A DNA stretch of 31,060 nucleotides, taken from NCBI GenBank assembly GCA_900541285.1, contig UQJA01000010.1, positions 1 through 31,060 of the forward strand, given 5' to 3'. The notes under the pieces were generated by a model. The model did not search any database. It was not told the DNA's origin and saw only the letters and a list, made by a program, of their open reading frames with translations. The stretch is from an uncultured Collinsella sp. GTDB lineage: Bacteria; Actinomycetota; Coriobacteriia; Coriobacteriales; Coriobacteriaceae. Positions 14,052 through 21,492 of this stretch are shown here, one piece after another (positions within the stretch are counted from its first letter, which is position 1; each line of letters opens with the position of its first letter). The position numbers were made by a program, and so were the translations under genes.

Positions 14052-15347
14052 ATGGATAAACGGATGGTCCCTAGAAATCGATATCTCGAGAAATTGATTG
14101 CCTTTCGTGATGCGGATGTCATCAAGGTCGTAACGGGTATGCGCCGTTGTGGCAAATCGACGCTTCTGGACATGATGCGCAAACATCTTGAGGATAACGG
14201 CGTTCCATCCGAATGTCTTTTGACCTTTAAGATGGAGTCGTTTGAGCTGGAGGGCGTGCGTGATTGGCGAGAGCTTTACCGCCACGTCGACGGCCTAATG
14301 CCTGCTGGTAAGAGGTGCTATCTCTTCTTCGACGAGCTCCAGGAGGTTGCCGGATGGGAGAAGGCGATTAACGCACTTCGTGTCGACCGGGACTGCGATA
14401 TATATGTTACGGGTTCGAATGCTTTTCTCCTGTCGTCTGAGATTGCGACCTTAATCTCGGGCAGGTATGTCGAGATTCGGATGCATCCGCTCACTTTTTC
14501 GGAATATGTCGACTTTCTTGGTCCGACTGACGTCACGAATAGGCTCGCTGTTTTTGGTCGGGAGGACATTGTTGCGCTCGACGATCTTCTCGACCGTTAT
14601 CTTGTGTTTGGAGGCCTGCCGTTTCTCGCTGCTTCAAAACTGCCGGAGCAGGAAATGAAGGACTATATCTGGAGCACGTACCAAACAATCGTCGGGCGCG
14701 ACATTTTGGCTCGCGAGGCGCGTCGGGGTAGACGGTCGGTGACGAGCAGGAGTGTGCTCGACCGCGTCACTTCCTACTTGGCCGATAACATTTCAAACCC
14801 GACATCAATTAACAAGATTGTTGGCACCCTGGCGGAGAACGGGCTGAAATCCTCGCATGGCGTCGTGGACACTTGTGTGTCCGCCCTTGAGGAGACCTAT
14901 ATCTTTTCGCATGCGCGCCGATTTGATATTAAGGGTCGGGACATTTTGAAGACCGGTGGCAAATTCTACATTGAGGATCTGGGGCTTCGAGCTTTCTTGG
15001 ATGGGTATCGCGGCAGCGACAGTGGGCGTGTTCTCGAAAATGCCGTTTACAATCGCCTTGTCTATGACGGATATCAAGTCTTCACGGGTCATCTTCGAGA
15101 TGCCGAAATCGACTTCGTTGCAATCGGCGACGGCTCGGATCGTAAGTTTATTCAGGTTACAGAGTCGATTGACGAGGAGGCGACGCGTAAGCGCGAGCTG
15201 CGTCCATTTGAGCTCAGATCGCTCGAGAAGATTACCGGCGGTTACGAGAAGATCATTGTCGTTCGTCAGGGGAGCCATCCGACCGACATCGACGGTATCA
15301 AAATCGTTTCTGCAGTCGATTTCTTAATGGGTAGGCTTGGGGCTTAG
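14052..15347 (+). CDS. AAA ATPase with DUF4143 C-terminal domain
   Basis: The 431-residue protein has an N-terminal P-loop domain: Walker A GMRRCGKST (29-37), Walker B YLFFDELQ (90-97), a sensor-like VTGSNAFLL (119-127), and HPLTFSEY (145-152), a hallmark of this ATPase family. A winged-helix-like middle follows (about 235-290), then DUF4143. The end has a PD-(D/E)xK-like pattern: E329 in VLENAVYNRL, E352-I-D354 and Q368-V369, which may be a nuclease-type fold. Such ATPases are common as solitary, variable genes in anaerobes; their job is unknown, with ideas ranging from DNA transactions to a toxin or defence role. GC is low (27/60 in the line at 14401). The start at ATG 14052 follows a weak GGGGCGGGCG; earlier in-frame codons fall inside the promoter. 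Confidence 0.88.
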   Translation: MDKRMVPRNRYLEKLIAFRDADVIKVVTGMRRCGKSTLLDMMRKHLEDNGVPSECLLTFKMESFELEGVRDWRELYRHVDGLMPAGKRCYLFFDELQEVAGWEKAINALRVDRDCDIYVTGSNAFLLSSEIATLISGRYVEIRMHPLTFSEYVDFLGPTDVTNRLAVFGREDIVALDDLLDRYLVFGGLPFLAASKLPEQEMKDYIWSTYQTIVGRDILAREARRGRRSVTSRSVLDRVTSYLADNISNPTSINKIVGTLAENGLKSSHGVVDTCVSALEETYIFSHARRFDIKGRDILKTGGKFYIEDLGLRAFLDGYRGSDSGRVLENAVYNRLVYDGYQVFTGHLRDAEIDFVAIGDGSDRKFIQVTESIDEEATRKRELRPFELRSLEKITGGYEKIIVVRQGSHPTDIDGIKIVSAVDFLMGRLGA

Positions 15348-15633
15348 GGCGTTTGGAGCGCGTCTGTTTCCTATGCCTAGCGACATTGCCACAGCTCGTG
15401 ACGCCGCCGGCTTCTTCCTTTCCGTCGGGCGGCACCAACTCAGTTGATCCGTTGGGGATGGAGGAAAGCGGATCATTTTCGGCGCGCCGCAGGTGATACG
15501 AATCCTGCGGCGCGCTGTTTTTTGCGCGAGGGCTTTCAGCTGTGTCCGCACGACATGTGACACTTACCCTGCCGTCCTGCTCTGCCGCGGCGGCATGTAC
15601 CCAAACAACGACCCTCTAAGGAGTTCGATATTG
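15348..15633. other. Structured intergenic region before the small membrane protein gene
   Basis: There is no convincing gene. It contains a GCCGCC/GGGCGGC hairpin near 15403-15433, a TGATCCG (15445-15451)/CGGATCA (15469-15475) hairpin, and then the terminator at 15482-15523. CTTTCC (15418-15423) could alternatively pair with GGAAAG (15463-15468). AAGGAG at 15618-15623 is the ribosome site of the next gene. Confidence 0.45.
15482..15523 (+). terminator. Rho-independent terminator after the ATPase gene
   Basis: A perfect 12-base stem, GCGCGCCGCAGG (15482-15493) with CCTGCGGCGCGC (15504-15515), is followed by TG and six T. It is 135 bases past the ATPase stop and may either end that transcript or act as an attenuator for the downstream gene. 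Confidence 0.85.
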
Positions 15634-15873
15634 ATGAGTGACAACACCAAGCATCTCGCAAAGAAGTGCGTCAAGGACGCGGGGCCGTGCCTCGCGCTGT
15701 GCGTAGCCGGCGCAGCGGTCGCGCTGCTGGCTGTTCTGGGGCCATTCGACGTGCTCCGAAGTGCCAGTTCCCTGCACGTTTGCATGGCCCTTGCCGGCGC
15801 CATGATGACCGGCGGCGTGCTCGATCTGGTTTTTTGGGTGCTTGACCCGTTTGGATGGAAGAACGAGGGGTAA
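15634..15873 (+). CDS. Small two-pass membrane protein, unknown function
   Basis: A 79-residue protein with two hydrophobic segments, at about 19-37 and 48-70, joined by a short loop. The N-terminus is Lys-rich (residues 6-14) and the tail is short and charged (DPFGWKNEG). Three Cys residues lie at 12, 19 and 23 and another at 50. I do not recognise the family. ATG 15634 has AAGGAG 10 bases upstream; a TTG three bases earlier is also in frame. It stands between a terminator and a metallophosphoesterase gene 85 bases downstream; a common transcript with the latter is possible. Confidence 0.6.
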   Translation: MSDNTKHLAKKCVKDAGPCLALCVAGAAVALLAVLGPFDVLRSASSLHVCMALAGAMMTGGVLDLVFWVLDPFGWKNEG

Positions 15874-15958
15874 GCCCTAAGGGATGGAAGGGCTGGAACG
15901 GTTAGCTTAGTAATCGTGCAGAATGCGGGCTAGCGACTTGCAGGGAAGTGGTGATCCG

Positions 15959-16684
15959 ATGACGGTCTATGTGACGGGCGACATTCACGGTGGGCTCGAC
16001 ATGCAAAAGCTGCGCGACTGGGAGCTTGGGGATAGCCTGACGAGCGACGACTATCTCATCGTCGCCGGCGACTTTGGCTTTCCGTGGGATTTCTCTGCCG
16101 AGGAATGCGCCGATATCGCTTGGCTGGAGTCGCGCCCCTATACGTTGCTGTTCGTCGACGGCAACCACGAACGTTTCGATCACTGGGCGGAGCGTCCCAT
16201 GGAACTGTGGCACGGCGGCCTGATGCAGCGCCTGTCGGACACCTCGCCCATCCGACGCCTGACGCGCGGCGAGGTTTTTGAGCTCGACGGCTCAACGATC
16301 TTTACCATGGGCGGCGCCACGAGCGTGGATAAGGAATACCGCATTCCGTATTCCAGCTGGTGGCCGCAGGAGCTGCCGGACGAGCGCAACTTTGAGGAGG
16401 CGCGGGCAAAGCTCGAGAGCATGGGCTGGAAGGTCGACTACGTGATCACCCACACCTGCTCTACGCGCATGCTTTCGCCCACGCTTTATCCGGCATCCAG
16501 CTGGAATTGCCCCACGGTTGATCGACTTACGGCATTTTTCGATGAGCTGGAAGATCGCATGGACTACAAACGCTGGTATTACGGGCATTTTCATCGGGAT
16601 GCCAACCCGGCCGAGCGCCATACCGTGCTCTACGACTGCATCGTTCGCTTGGGTGACGAACTCCAGCCCTGGGATGTTGCGTAG
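15959..16684 (+). CDS. Calcineurin-like metallophosphoesterase
   Basis: A 241-residue cytoplasmic phosphoesterase with a complete binuclear metal site: D8 and H10 (TGDIHGG), GD at 37-38 (VAGDFGFPWD), GNHE (68-71), H165 (VITHTCS) and GHFH (209-212). The wording around GDFG and the late PxxR/SSWW insert sets it apart from the YfcE-type enzyme at 738; it resembles the phosphoesterases often found as single genes in gut Firmicutes and actinobacteria, with no known substrate. ATG 15959 is chosen because the DxH strand starts immediately; the frame open from 15923 adds 12 residues with no ribosome site. GGGAAG is a modest ribosome site. The gene is convergent with gluQRS, with 15 bases between the stops and no obvious terminator. 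Confidence 0.82.
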   Translation: MTVYVTGDIHGGLDMQKLRDWELGDSLTSDDYLIVAGDFGFPWDFSAEECADIAWLESRPYTLLFVDGNHERFDHWAERPMELWHGGLMQRLSDTSPIRRLTRGEVFELDGSTIFTMGGATSVDKEYRIPYSSWWPQELPDERNFEEARAKLESMGWKVDYVITHTCSTRMLSPTLYPASSWNCPTVDRLTAFFDELEDRMDYKRWYYGHFHRDANPAERHTVLYDCIVRLGDELQPWDVA

Positions 16685-16699
16685 AGGCGGGGTGGCTGG

Positions 16700-17701
16700 C
16701 TACTCGACCGTTACAGTGATGTTCTCGCGGTGCGCACGGATGACGTCCCATCTAAAGTGCTCGACCAGCTGTTCGGCAGAGCGCGGCGTGGTGTCCGGCG
16801 CGATGCCTGTTTGCCCGGCGAGCCATCCCAACAGTGCCTCGGGCGTGCCAAATCGTGCGCGTAGTTCGCTCAGGTCCAGATCGCGATCGCGCTTGGAAAG
16901 GCGGCGGCCGTCCGGCGACATGAGCAGCGGAATGTGCGCGTAGCGCGGTGTGGGCAGTCCCAGCAGATGTTGCAGATAGATCTGGCGCGGCGTGGAACCA
17001 AGCAGGTCACATCCGCGTACGATCTCGGTGACGCCCATGGCGGCGTCGTCGACCACCACGGCCAGCTGATAAGCAAACACGCCGTCGCTGCGACGCACCA
17101 AAAAGTCGCCGCACTCGGTGGCGAGTGCCTCGCATTGGGCTCCGTACGTGCGGTCAACGAATTCGACCACATCGTCTGCGAGGTCGTCGACGGCGGGCAC
17201 GCGCAGGCGCGTGGCCGGAGCGCGCAGGGCACTGCGGCGGGCGATTTCTTCGGCCGAAAGGCTTCGGCAGGCGCCACGGTAGATGGGTGTGCCGTCGCTG
17301 GCATGCGGCGCGCTCGCGGCGTGGAGCTCGGCGCGCGTGCAAAAGCAGGGATAGGTGAGGCCGACGTCTTGTAGCTGGTGCAAGGCGCTCTCGTACAGGT
17401 CGAGGCGATCGTGCTGGTAGTAGGGGCCTTCGTCCCACTCAAGCCCTAGCCAGGCCAGGTCGTCAATCAGTTGAGCGGCAAGTTCCGGGCGCTTGCAGCG
17501 ATCGTCCAGATCCTCGATGCGCAGCACGATGCTGCCGCCTTGGCTGCGGGCTGAAAGCCACGCGCACAGGCAGCTGAACACGTTGCCCAGGTGCATGCGG
17601 CCCGAGGGCGACGGGGCAAAGCGGCCCACGACGGGCACGGGAGCGGCCGCTGCTGGTGCGCCCACGGCGTGTGTTGCTATGTTGCATGCGTTGATATCCA
17701 T
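16700..17701 (-). CDS. gluQ: Glutamyl-Q tRNA(Asp) synthetase
   Basis: GluQRS (YadB) activates glutamate and attaches it to queuosine in tRNA(Asp) rather than to a tRNA 3' end. The 333-residue protein is a truncated glutamyl-tRNA synthetase catalytic core: HIGH-like SPSGRMHLGN (31-40), RIEDLD (61-66), zinc site C119-x-C121...Y141-x3-C145 (the CxC...YxxxC pattern specific to GluQRS), and KMSKS-like RLSKR (267-271). The anticodon-binding domain is absent, as expected. The N-terminus has about 23 extra, low-complexity residues before the core. A -10 TATACT ends only 7 bases before ATG 17701 and no ribosome site is present, so the mRNA is probably leaderless. Alternatively, translation starts at a downstream codon. 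Confidence 0.9.
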   Translation of the reverse strand: MDINACNIATHAVGAPAAAAPVPVVGRFAPSPSGRMHLGNVFSCLCAWLSARSQGGSIVLRIEDLDDRCKRPELAAQLIDDLAWLGLEWDEGPYYQHDRLDLYESALHQLQDVGLTYPCFCTRAELHAASAPHASDGTPIYRGACRSLSAEEIARRSALRAPATRLRVPAVDDLADDVVEFVDRTYGAQCEALATECGDFLVRRSDGVFAYQLAVVVDDAAMGVTEIVRGCDLLGSTPRQIYLQHLLGLPTPRYAHIPLLMSPDGRRLSKRDRDLDLSELRARFGTPEALLGWLAGQTGIAPDTTPRSAEQLVEHFRWDVIRAHRENITVTVE

Positions 17702-17708
17702 GCGGACG

Positions 17709-17714
17709 AGTATA
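17709..17714 (-). promoter_or_regulatory. -10 box of gluQ, leaderless arrangement
   Basis: TATACT on the minus strand, seven bases before the ATG, which places the expected transcription start at the initiation codon itself. No convincing -35 is present. Confidence 0.55.
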
Positions 17715-17844
17715 GCGCGGGGTGAGGTGGGGGGCGTCGTCGATGCTCGCGAGTTGCCGAGGCTGCGTGTTGTGCGCGGCGGGCACCGACTCAACACCTC
17801 GATTACCGCCCCAAGCTCAGCCCCTTCAACCCCTCAAACGACAG

Positions 17845-17878
17845 AAACCCCGGCAGCTCTTCGCAACTGCCGGGGTTT
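17845..17878. other. Isolated 12-base-stem hairpin
   Basis: AAACCCCGGCAG (17845-17856) and CTGCCGGGGTTT (17867-17878) form a perfect inverted repeat with a 10-base loop. There is no T run beyond three bases and no gene pointing into it nearby, so a terminator role is doubtful. Confidence 0.6.
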
Positions 17879-18070
17879 CCGCGGAAAAGGGGGACATGAT
17901 CCTCAAGCGAACGGCAAAGGGGCAAACCGTTTTCGCTCAACTGCTTTATGCCCCTCGGCTGGCGGCTTAATCGGCTCACACTGCGCCCACACAAAGCCGC
18001 TACACCTGTGACGGAGCTATGAAGTGGTATCTATTGCCGGAGTGGGCTATGCCAAGGAGTGTCCCAGATT

Positions 18071-18103
18071 GCCGGCAAATAAGGAACGTCCCCAGGTGCC
18101 GGC
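18071..18103. repeat. REP-like hairpin with a GTCCCC loop
   Basis: GCCGGCA (18071-18077) and TGCCGGC (18097-18103) are perfect inverted repeats around a 19-base loop that contains GAACGTCCCC. Another GCCGG is located at 18036-18040. The layout is like repetitive extragenic palindromes; see also 15445, 20522, 23930 and 27846. Confidence 0.5.
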
Positions 18104-18215
18104 CGCGGGCGTGACTTTCGTCCCGTTTGATACTCCGCTGACCTAGATGTTCGTCACATGAACCCGCAAACGTGGGACAATGACGCTACTGGTATCACAG
18201 ACAAAGGATGTGCCT

Positions 18216-20162
18216 ATGAACGCCCCCGTTGCCAAGACCTGTCGGCAGCGCTGCCTGTTTGCGCGATTTGCTTCCATTTGCGCGCTCGTCGCGTGCGCGC
18301 TGCTGCTGCTACCCGCCGTTGCACGTGCCGACGGGTATTCCATGACCCAAACCTACATCAGTGCCACGGTCGAGGCCGATGGATCGCTGACCGTTGTCGA
18401 GGGACGCCAGTTTGATTTCGACGACGACATCAACGGCGTGTTTTGGGAGATCAATACGGGCACCAACCAGCAGGGCGGCACGGCGGGCGTTGACGTGCTG
18501 AGTGTCGAGGAAGAGGACACCGCGTTTAACAAAGTCGATAGCGCGAACAAGGGCGATTCTGGTGTCTACACGGTCGAGCAGGCCGGTGACGGCGTAAGGA
18601 TTAAGGTGTTCAGCCCCCACGAGAGCGGCGACAGCGCGATCTATTACGTGAGCTACACCATGACCGGTGCGGTTATGAACTGGGCCGATACCGCCGAGCT
18701 CTACTGGAAGTTCGTGGGCGACGGCTGGTCTGCGGATTCCGACGATGTCGAGATGGAAGTGCGCTTCGCAAATGCCGCTGCCGGGACGGCGGCCGTCAAA
18801 GGCGATAACTTCCGCGCATGGGGCCACGGTCCGCTGACGGGCGACGTGTCGCTCGATGAGGACGAGCCCATGGTCACCTATACCATTCCCTGTGTGCATC
18901 AGGGCGAATTCGCCGAGGCACGCATCGCCTTCCCCAGCGACTGGGTGCCGCAGCTTGCCGCCTCGGGTGAAGAGCGCATGTCAACGATCCTGAGCGAAGA
19001 GAAGGAATGGGCCGACGAAGCTAACGCCCGCCGTGAGCACGCGCGTGCGGTTGCCGGCGCGATTGCCGTGGTGTGTGTTGTTGTGGCGGTTGCCTATACC
19101 GGCGCGATCGTGATGCTCAAGCTGCACAGGCCCAAGCCCAAGCCGCTCTTCCAGGACGAGTACTTCCGCGATGTGCCCTCTGCCGACCATCCCGCGGTGC
19201 TTGCAGCTCTTATGAGCTGGAATGACGTGCCCGATCAGGCATATATCGCCACACTGATGAAGCTGACCGACGACCGCGTGATCAAGCTGGAAGAAGCGAC
19301 CGAGACCAAGAAGAAGGGTCTGCTCCGTCGCGAAAAAGAGGAGCAGACGTATCGCATCACAGTGACCGACGAGGCCTGGAAGGCTGCCAAGAAGGACGGC
19401 ATCGATCGCGATGTGCTCAAGGTCTTCTTCGCCGGCGTTAAGCCCGATAAGGACGGAGTCCGTTCGCGCACGTTTAGCGAGCTGGAGGAGTACGCTAGCG
19501 AGCGCACCACATCTGTTGGCGACAAGCTCGAGGACTATCAGAGCACAGTTAAGGGCAAGCTGGAGGCGCGCGAGCTTATTGCTTCGGATGGCACTATCGC
19601 GATGGTGGCCGGCCTGGTTCTCGGCATCATCATTGTCTTTGGCATTCTGGGCTCTCTGTTCTATACCGACTTTGCGGATGCCAACGTCGGTGCCGCTATG
19701 ATCTCGATCCCCGTCACGATCGTGGGCTTTGTCCTGAGCTGCACCTTCCGCCGTTACACGCCGGAGGGCGCCGAGGTGGCGGCTCGCTGCAAGGCGCTTA
19801 AGCATTGGCTCGAGGACTTTACGCGCCTGAAGGAGGCCATCCCCAGCGATCTGATTCTGTGGAACAAGCTGCTGGTGATGGGCGTTGCCCTGGGCGTTTC
19901 GAAAGAAGTGCTGCGACAGCTGGCCGAGGCCGTGCCTGCGGACCTGCGCAACAGCGACGATTTCTACGACAACTACCCCTGCTACTGGTGGTATTACCAT
20001 CACTACGGCAACGAGTCTCCGCTCGATTCGTTCAACGATGTGTATCACGAGACCATCCGCGAGCTGGCTTCGAGTTCCGATAGCTCGAGCGGCGGCAGCG
20101 GCGGCGGCTTTTCCGGTGGCGGCGGTGGCGGCGTCGGCGGAGGCGGCGGCGGAACGTTCTAG
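18216..20162 (+). CDS. DUF2207 membrane protein with secreted domain and Gly-rich tail
   Basis: The 648-residue product is a typical DUF2207 protein. It has a signal peptide (1-38, cut likely after AVARA), an extracellular beta-rich domain (about 40-250), a membrane span (279-301), a cytoplasmic helical region rich in Lys/Glu (305-455), two more spans (462-483 and 492-510), a further cytoplasmic segment with aromatic-rich YWWYYHHY (about 590-600), and a closing Ser/Gly-rich tail (626-648). The family is widespread in Firmicutes and actinobacteria and has no established biochemical role; the exported domain suggests surface work. ATG 18216 has AAAGGA 8 bases upstream and leads straight into the signal peptide, so the frame open from 18180 is rejected. 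It is transcribed alone, ending at the hairpin 20176-20226. Confidence 0.88.
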   Translation: MNAPVAKTCRQRCLFARFASICALVACALLLLPAVARADGYSMTQTYISATVEADGSLTVVEGRQFDFDDDINGVFWEINTGTNQQGGTAGVDVLSVEEEDTAFNKVDSANKGDSGVYTVEQAGDGVRIKVFSPHESGDSAIYYVSYTMTGAVMNWADTAELYWKFVGDGWSADSDDVEMEVRFANAAAGTAAVKGDNFRAWGHGPLTGDVSLDEDEPMVTYTIPCVHQGEFAEARIAFPSDWVPQLAASGEERMSTILSEEKEWADEANARREHARAVAGAIAVVCVVVAVAYTGAIVMLKLHRPKPKPLFQDEYFRDVPSADHPAVLAALMSWNDVPDQAYIATLMKLTDDRVIKLEEATETKKKGLLRREKEEQTYRITVTDEAWKAAKKDGIDRDVLKVFFAGVKPDKDGVRSRTFSELEEYASERTTSVGDKLEDYQSTVKGKLEARELIASDGTIAMVAGLVLGIIIVFGILGSLFYTDFADANVGAAMISIPVTIVGFVLSCTFRRYTPEGAEVAARCKALKHWLEDFTRLKEAIPSDLILWNKLLVMGVALGVSKEVLRQLAEAVPADLRNSDDFYDNYPCYWWYYHHYGNESPLDSFNDVYHETIRELASSSDSSSGGSGGGFSGGGGGGVGGGGGGTF

Positions 20163-20175
20163 CGAGCGCTTGCTT

Positions 20176-20226
20176 TGGGGTGGATCTTTCTGGGCGGTTG
20201 CCAGGGAAGATTCATCCCATTTTTTT
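20176..20226 (+). terminator. Rho-independent terminator after the DUF2207 gene
   Basis: TGGGGTGGATCTT (20176-20188) pairs over 13 bases (two G-U) with AAGATTCATCCCA (20207-20219), with an inner CTGG/CCAG stem and seven T after it. Confidence 0.85.
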
Positions 20227-20275
20227 GCATCGAAACGGGTCAAACTTTCCGCTGCGGACCTTCGCGCAAGGGGCA

Positions 20276-20505
20276 GTGGACAAAAAATGCCAAATATGAG
20301 TACTGTTGCTGCGTTGGTCACATATGTTTGCACATAATAACGGGCTCCTAATGAGAATACTTCTCGTTAGGAGCCCATTTTATTGAACATTTGGGGAGCT
20401 ACGTCAGCTCGCGCAGCTGGTCGTCATGCCTGCAAGCATCAAAAATGCCCCAAATCGCTGCTACTAAAAAGGTAACAGTACTCATATTTGATGTTTTTTG
20501 ACCAC
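20276..20505. repeat. 230-base element with about 35-base terminal inverted repeats
   Basis: The left end (20276-20310) and the reverse complement of the right end (20471-20505) agree at about 29 of 35 positions, sharing CAAATATGAGTACTGTT. The 160 bases between have no open frame of note but include a strong hairpin (20342-20376). The form is that of a MITE or other non-coding mobile element; no target duplication was identified with confidence. Confidence 0.6.
20342..20384 (+). terminator. Hairpin with T-rich tail inside the inverted-repeat element
   Basis: GGGCTCCTAATGAGAA (20342-20357) pairs over 16 bases (one G-U) with TTCTCGTTAGGAGCCC (20361-20376), with a three-base loop and ATTTTATT after it. 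It has the features of a terminator, yet no gene ends just before it, since the DUF2207 gene already has its own. Confidence 0.65.
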
Positions 20506-20521
20506 GGCTATCTACAAACCC

Positions 20522-20578
20522 CCTAGGCCACTCATTGGGGACAGACTTAAATGACCAGGTGTGGCTGCCGAGGCTAGG
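20522..20578. repeat. REP-like nested hairpin overlapping the end of the acetyltransferase gene
   Basis: CCTAG...CTAGG (20522-20526, 20574-20578) and GCCAC...GTGGC (20527-20531, 20561-20565) enclose TCATT...AATGA (20532-20536, 20550-20554) and a loop with GGGGACAGACTT. It includes the stop codon of the minus-strand gene. Confidence 0.5.
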
Positions 20579-21215
20579 CTGTTAGGTCGAGTTCGTAGAG
20601 GAAGCTTTCGCGCGGCATGTCGTGGCGGCGCTCTTCGCGGTTGGCGCGGTGCGTGGCCGTGCGCTTAAAGCCGTGCAGCTCGTAGAACTTCCACGAGCAG
20701 TTGGAGTCGGTGTACAGGTGCGCCCTCGTCGCTCCAAGCGAGGATAGGTGCGAGACCGCGGCATCGAGCAGAACCGTGCCAACGCCCAGGCCATGGACAT
20801 CGCGATCCACGGCAAGCAGCGTGACCTCGTTGTCGTGCGGCAACGGGCTGCTCTCGAGCAGGCGGTTGTTGGTTCGGATGGTTGCGCGCACAAACGAGAG
20901 ATACTCGGCGCAGGCATCGGGCTCTAGCTCACGCATCTGCGATAGCAGCGCGCGTTCGGTATCCATCCAATGCTCGTTGATAGTGACGCCGGAGTTCTGT
21001 CCTGCGCGTGCAAGTGCAATGCCGCGCGCCTCGCCGTCAATCACCGCAACCTGCGAAAACGTCGATGACGAAAGGCAATAGGCGAGGTCGCACGCGGCCT
21101 CGAGGCGGTTGTACTCATCGTTATCCGAATTATTATGCCAAAGCTGCTGCAGAATCAGCGCGATGGCGTCGAAGTCTTCGGTATCAAACGGTCGGTAGAG
21201 AACCCGCGAGACCAT
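20574..21215 (-). CDS. GNAT-family N-acetyltransferase
   Basis: The 213-residue product has the GNAT acetyl-CoA loop in motif A: VDRDVHGLGVGTVLLDAAV (136-154), with HGLGVGT as the Q/RxxGxG/A-like turn. Motif B has SWKFYELHGFKR (174-185), where the conserved Tyr178 fits the general-acid position. An N-terminal region with LWHNNSDNDEYNRLE (25-39) precedes it. Substrate is unknown: GNATs acetylate amines on small molecules, peptides or proteins. ATG 21215 is preceded on its strand by GAAAGAGG. It is divergent from purH and single. Nothing suggests an antibiotic-resistance subgroup specifically. Confidence 0.87.
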   Translation of the reverse strand: MVSRVLYRPFDTEDFDAIALILQQLWHNNSDNDEYNRLEAACDLAYCLSSSTFSQVAVIDGEARGIALARAGQNSGVTINEHWMDTERALLSQMRELEPDACAEYLSFVRATIRTNNRLLESSPLPHDNEVTLLAVDRDVHGLGVGTVLLDAAVSHLSSLGATRAHLYTDSNCSWKFYELHGFKRTATHRANREERRHDMPRESFLYELDLTA

Positions 21216-21492
21216 GGTGCCTCTTTCTTTTGCGGATGCATATCGAGCACAGTTCTACCACGCCATTGGCATCAAATTATGGTGCCCCTGTGTTCCATGA
21301 ACTCACCGTGCCCAGTGCCGTGTCCATCCCCTCTGCTCGCAAACTTTTTCTGCACATGCGCCCGTTGCGGGGTGCATCGATGCGCTCGATGCGCTACATT
21401 AAATCAGTATTTTCAATGCCGCTGCGCGAGCGCTGCAGATCGACGTATCACCGACTCACAGAGCACGGCGGCGTACCAGACAGGAGGACTGC
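21216..21492. promoter_or_regulatory. Divergent upstream region of the acetyltransferase and purH genes
   Basis: These 277 bases hold no gene. No purine riboswitch-like fold or PurR-type operator could be recognised. The ribosome site GGAGGA before purH is clear; promoter boxes are not. Confidence 0.4.

Larger units (their letters stand above)
17702..18215. other. 514-base intergenic region with hairpins, no gene recognised
   Basis: Several short frames occur, but none has a ribosome site or recognisable content. Visible elements are the gluQ -10 (17709-17714), an isolated 12-base-stem hairpin (17845-17878), a REP-like hairpin (18071-18103), and an AAAGGA ribosome site (18202-18207) for the next gene. 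A promoter for that gene must lie near 18110-18190 but no clear boxes are seen. Confidence 0.5.

Noticed and set aside
13772..14059. A 95-codon plus-strand frame upstream of the DUF4143 ATPase
   Set aside because: It runs through the repeats and promoter, has no ribosome site, and has no recognisable content.
15360..15523. A riboswitch (fluoride, ZTP, cobalamin considered) before the small membrane protein gene
   Set aside because: Hairpins are present, but none of the conserved aptamer cores could be matched.
17803..17994. A 63-codon minus-strand frame upstream of gluQ
   Set aside because: It spans the hairpin at 17845-17878, has no ribosome site, and shows no protein-like features.
21216..21492. 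Purine riboswitch before purH
   Set aside because: No three-way junction or conserved purine-aptamer loop sequence could be made out.
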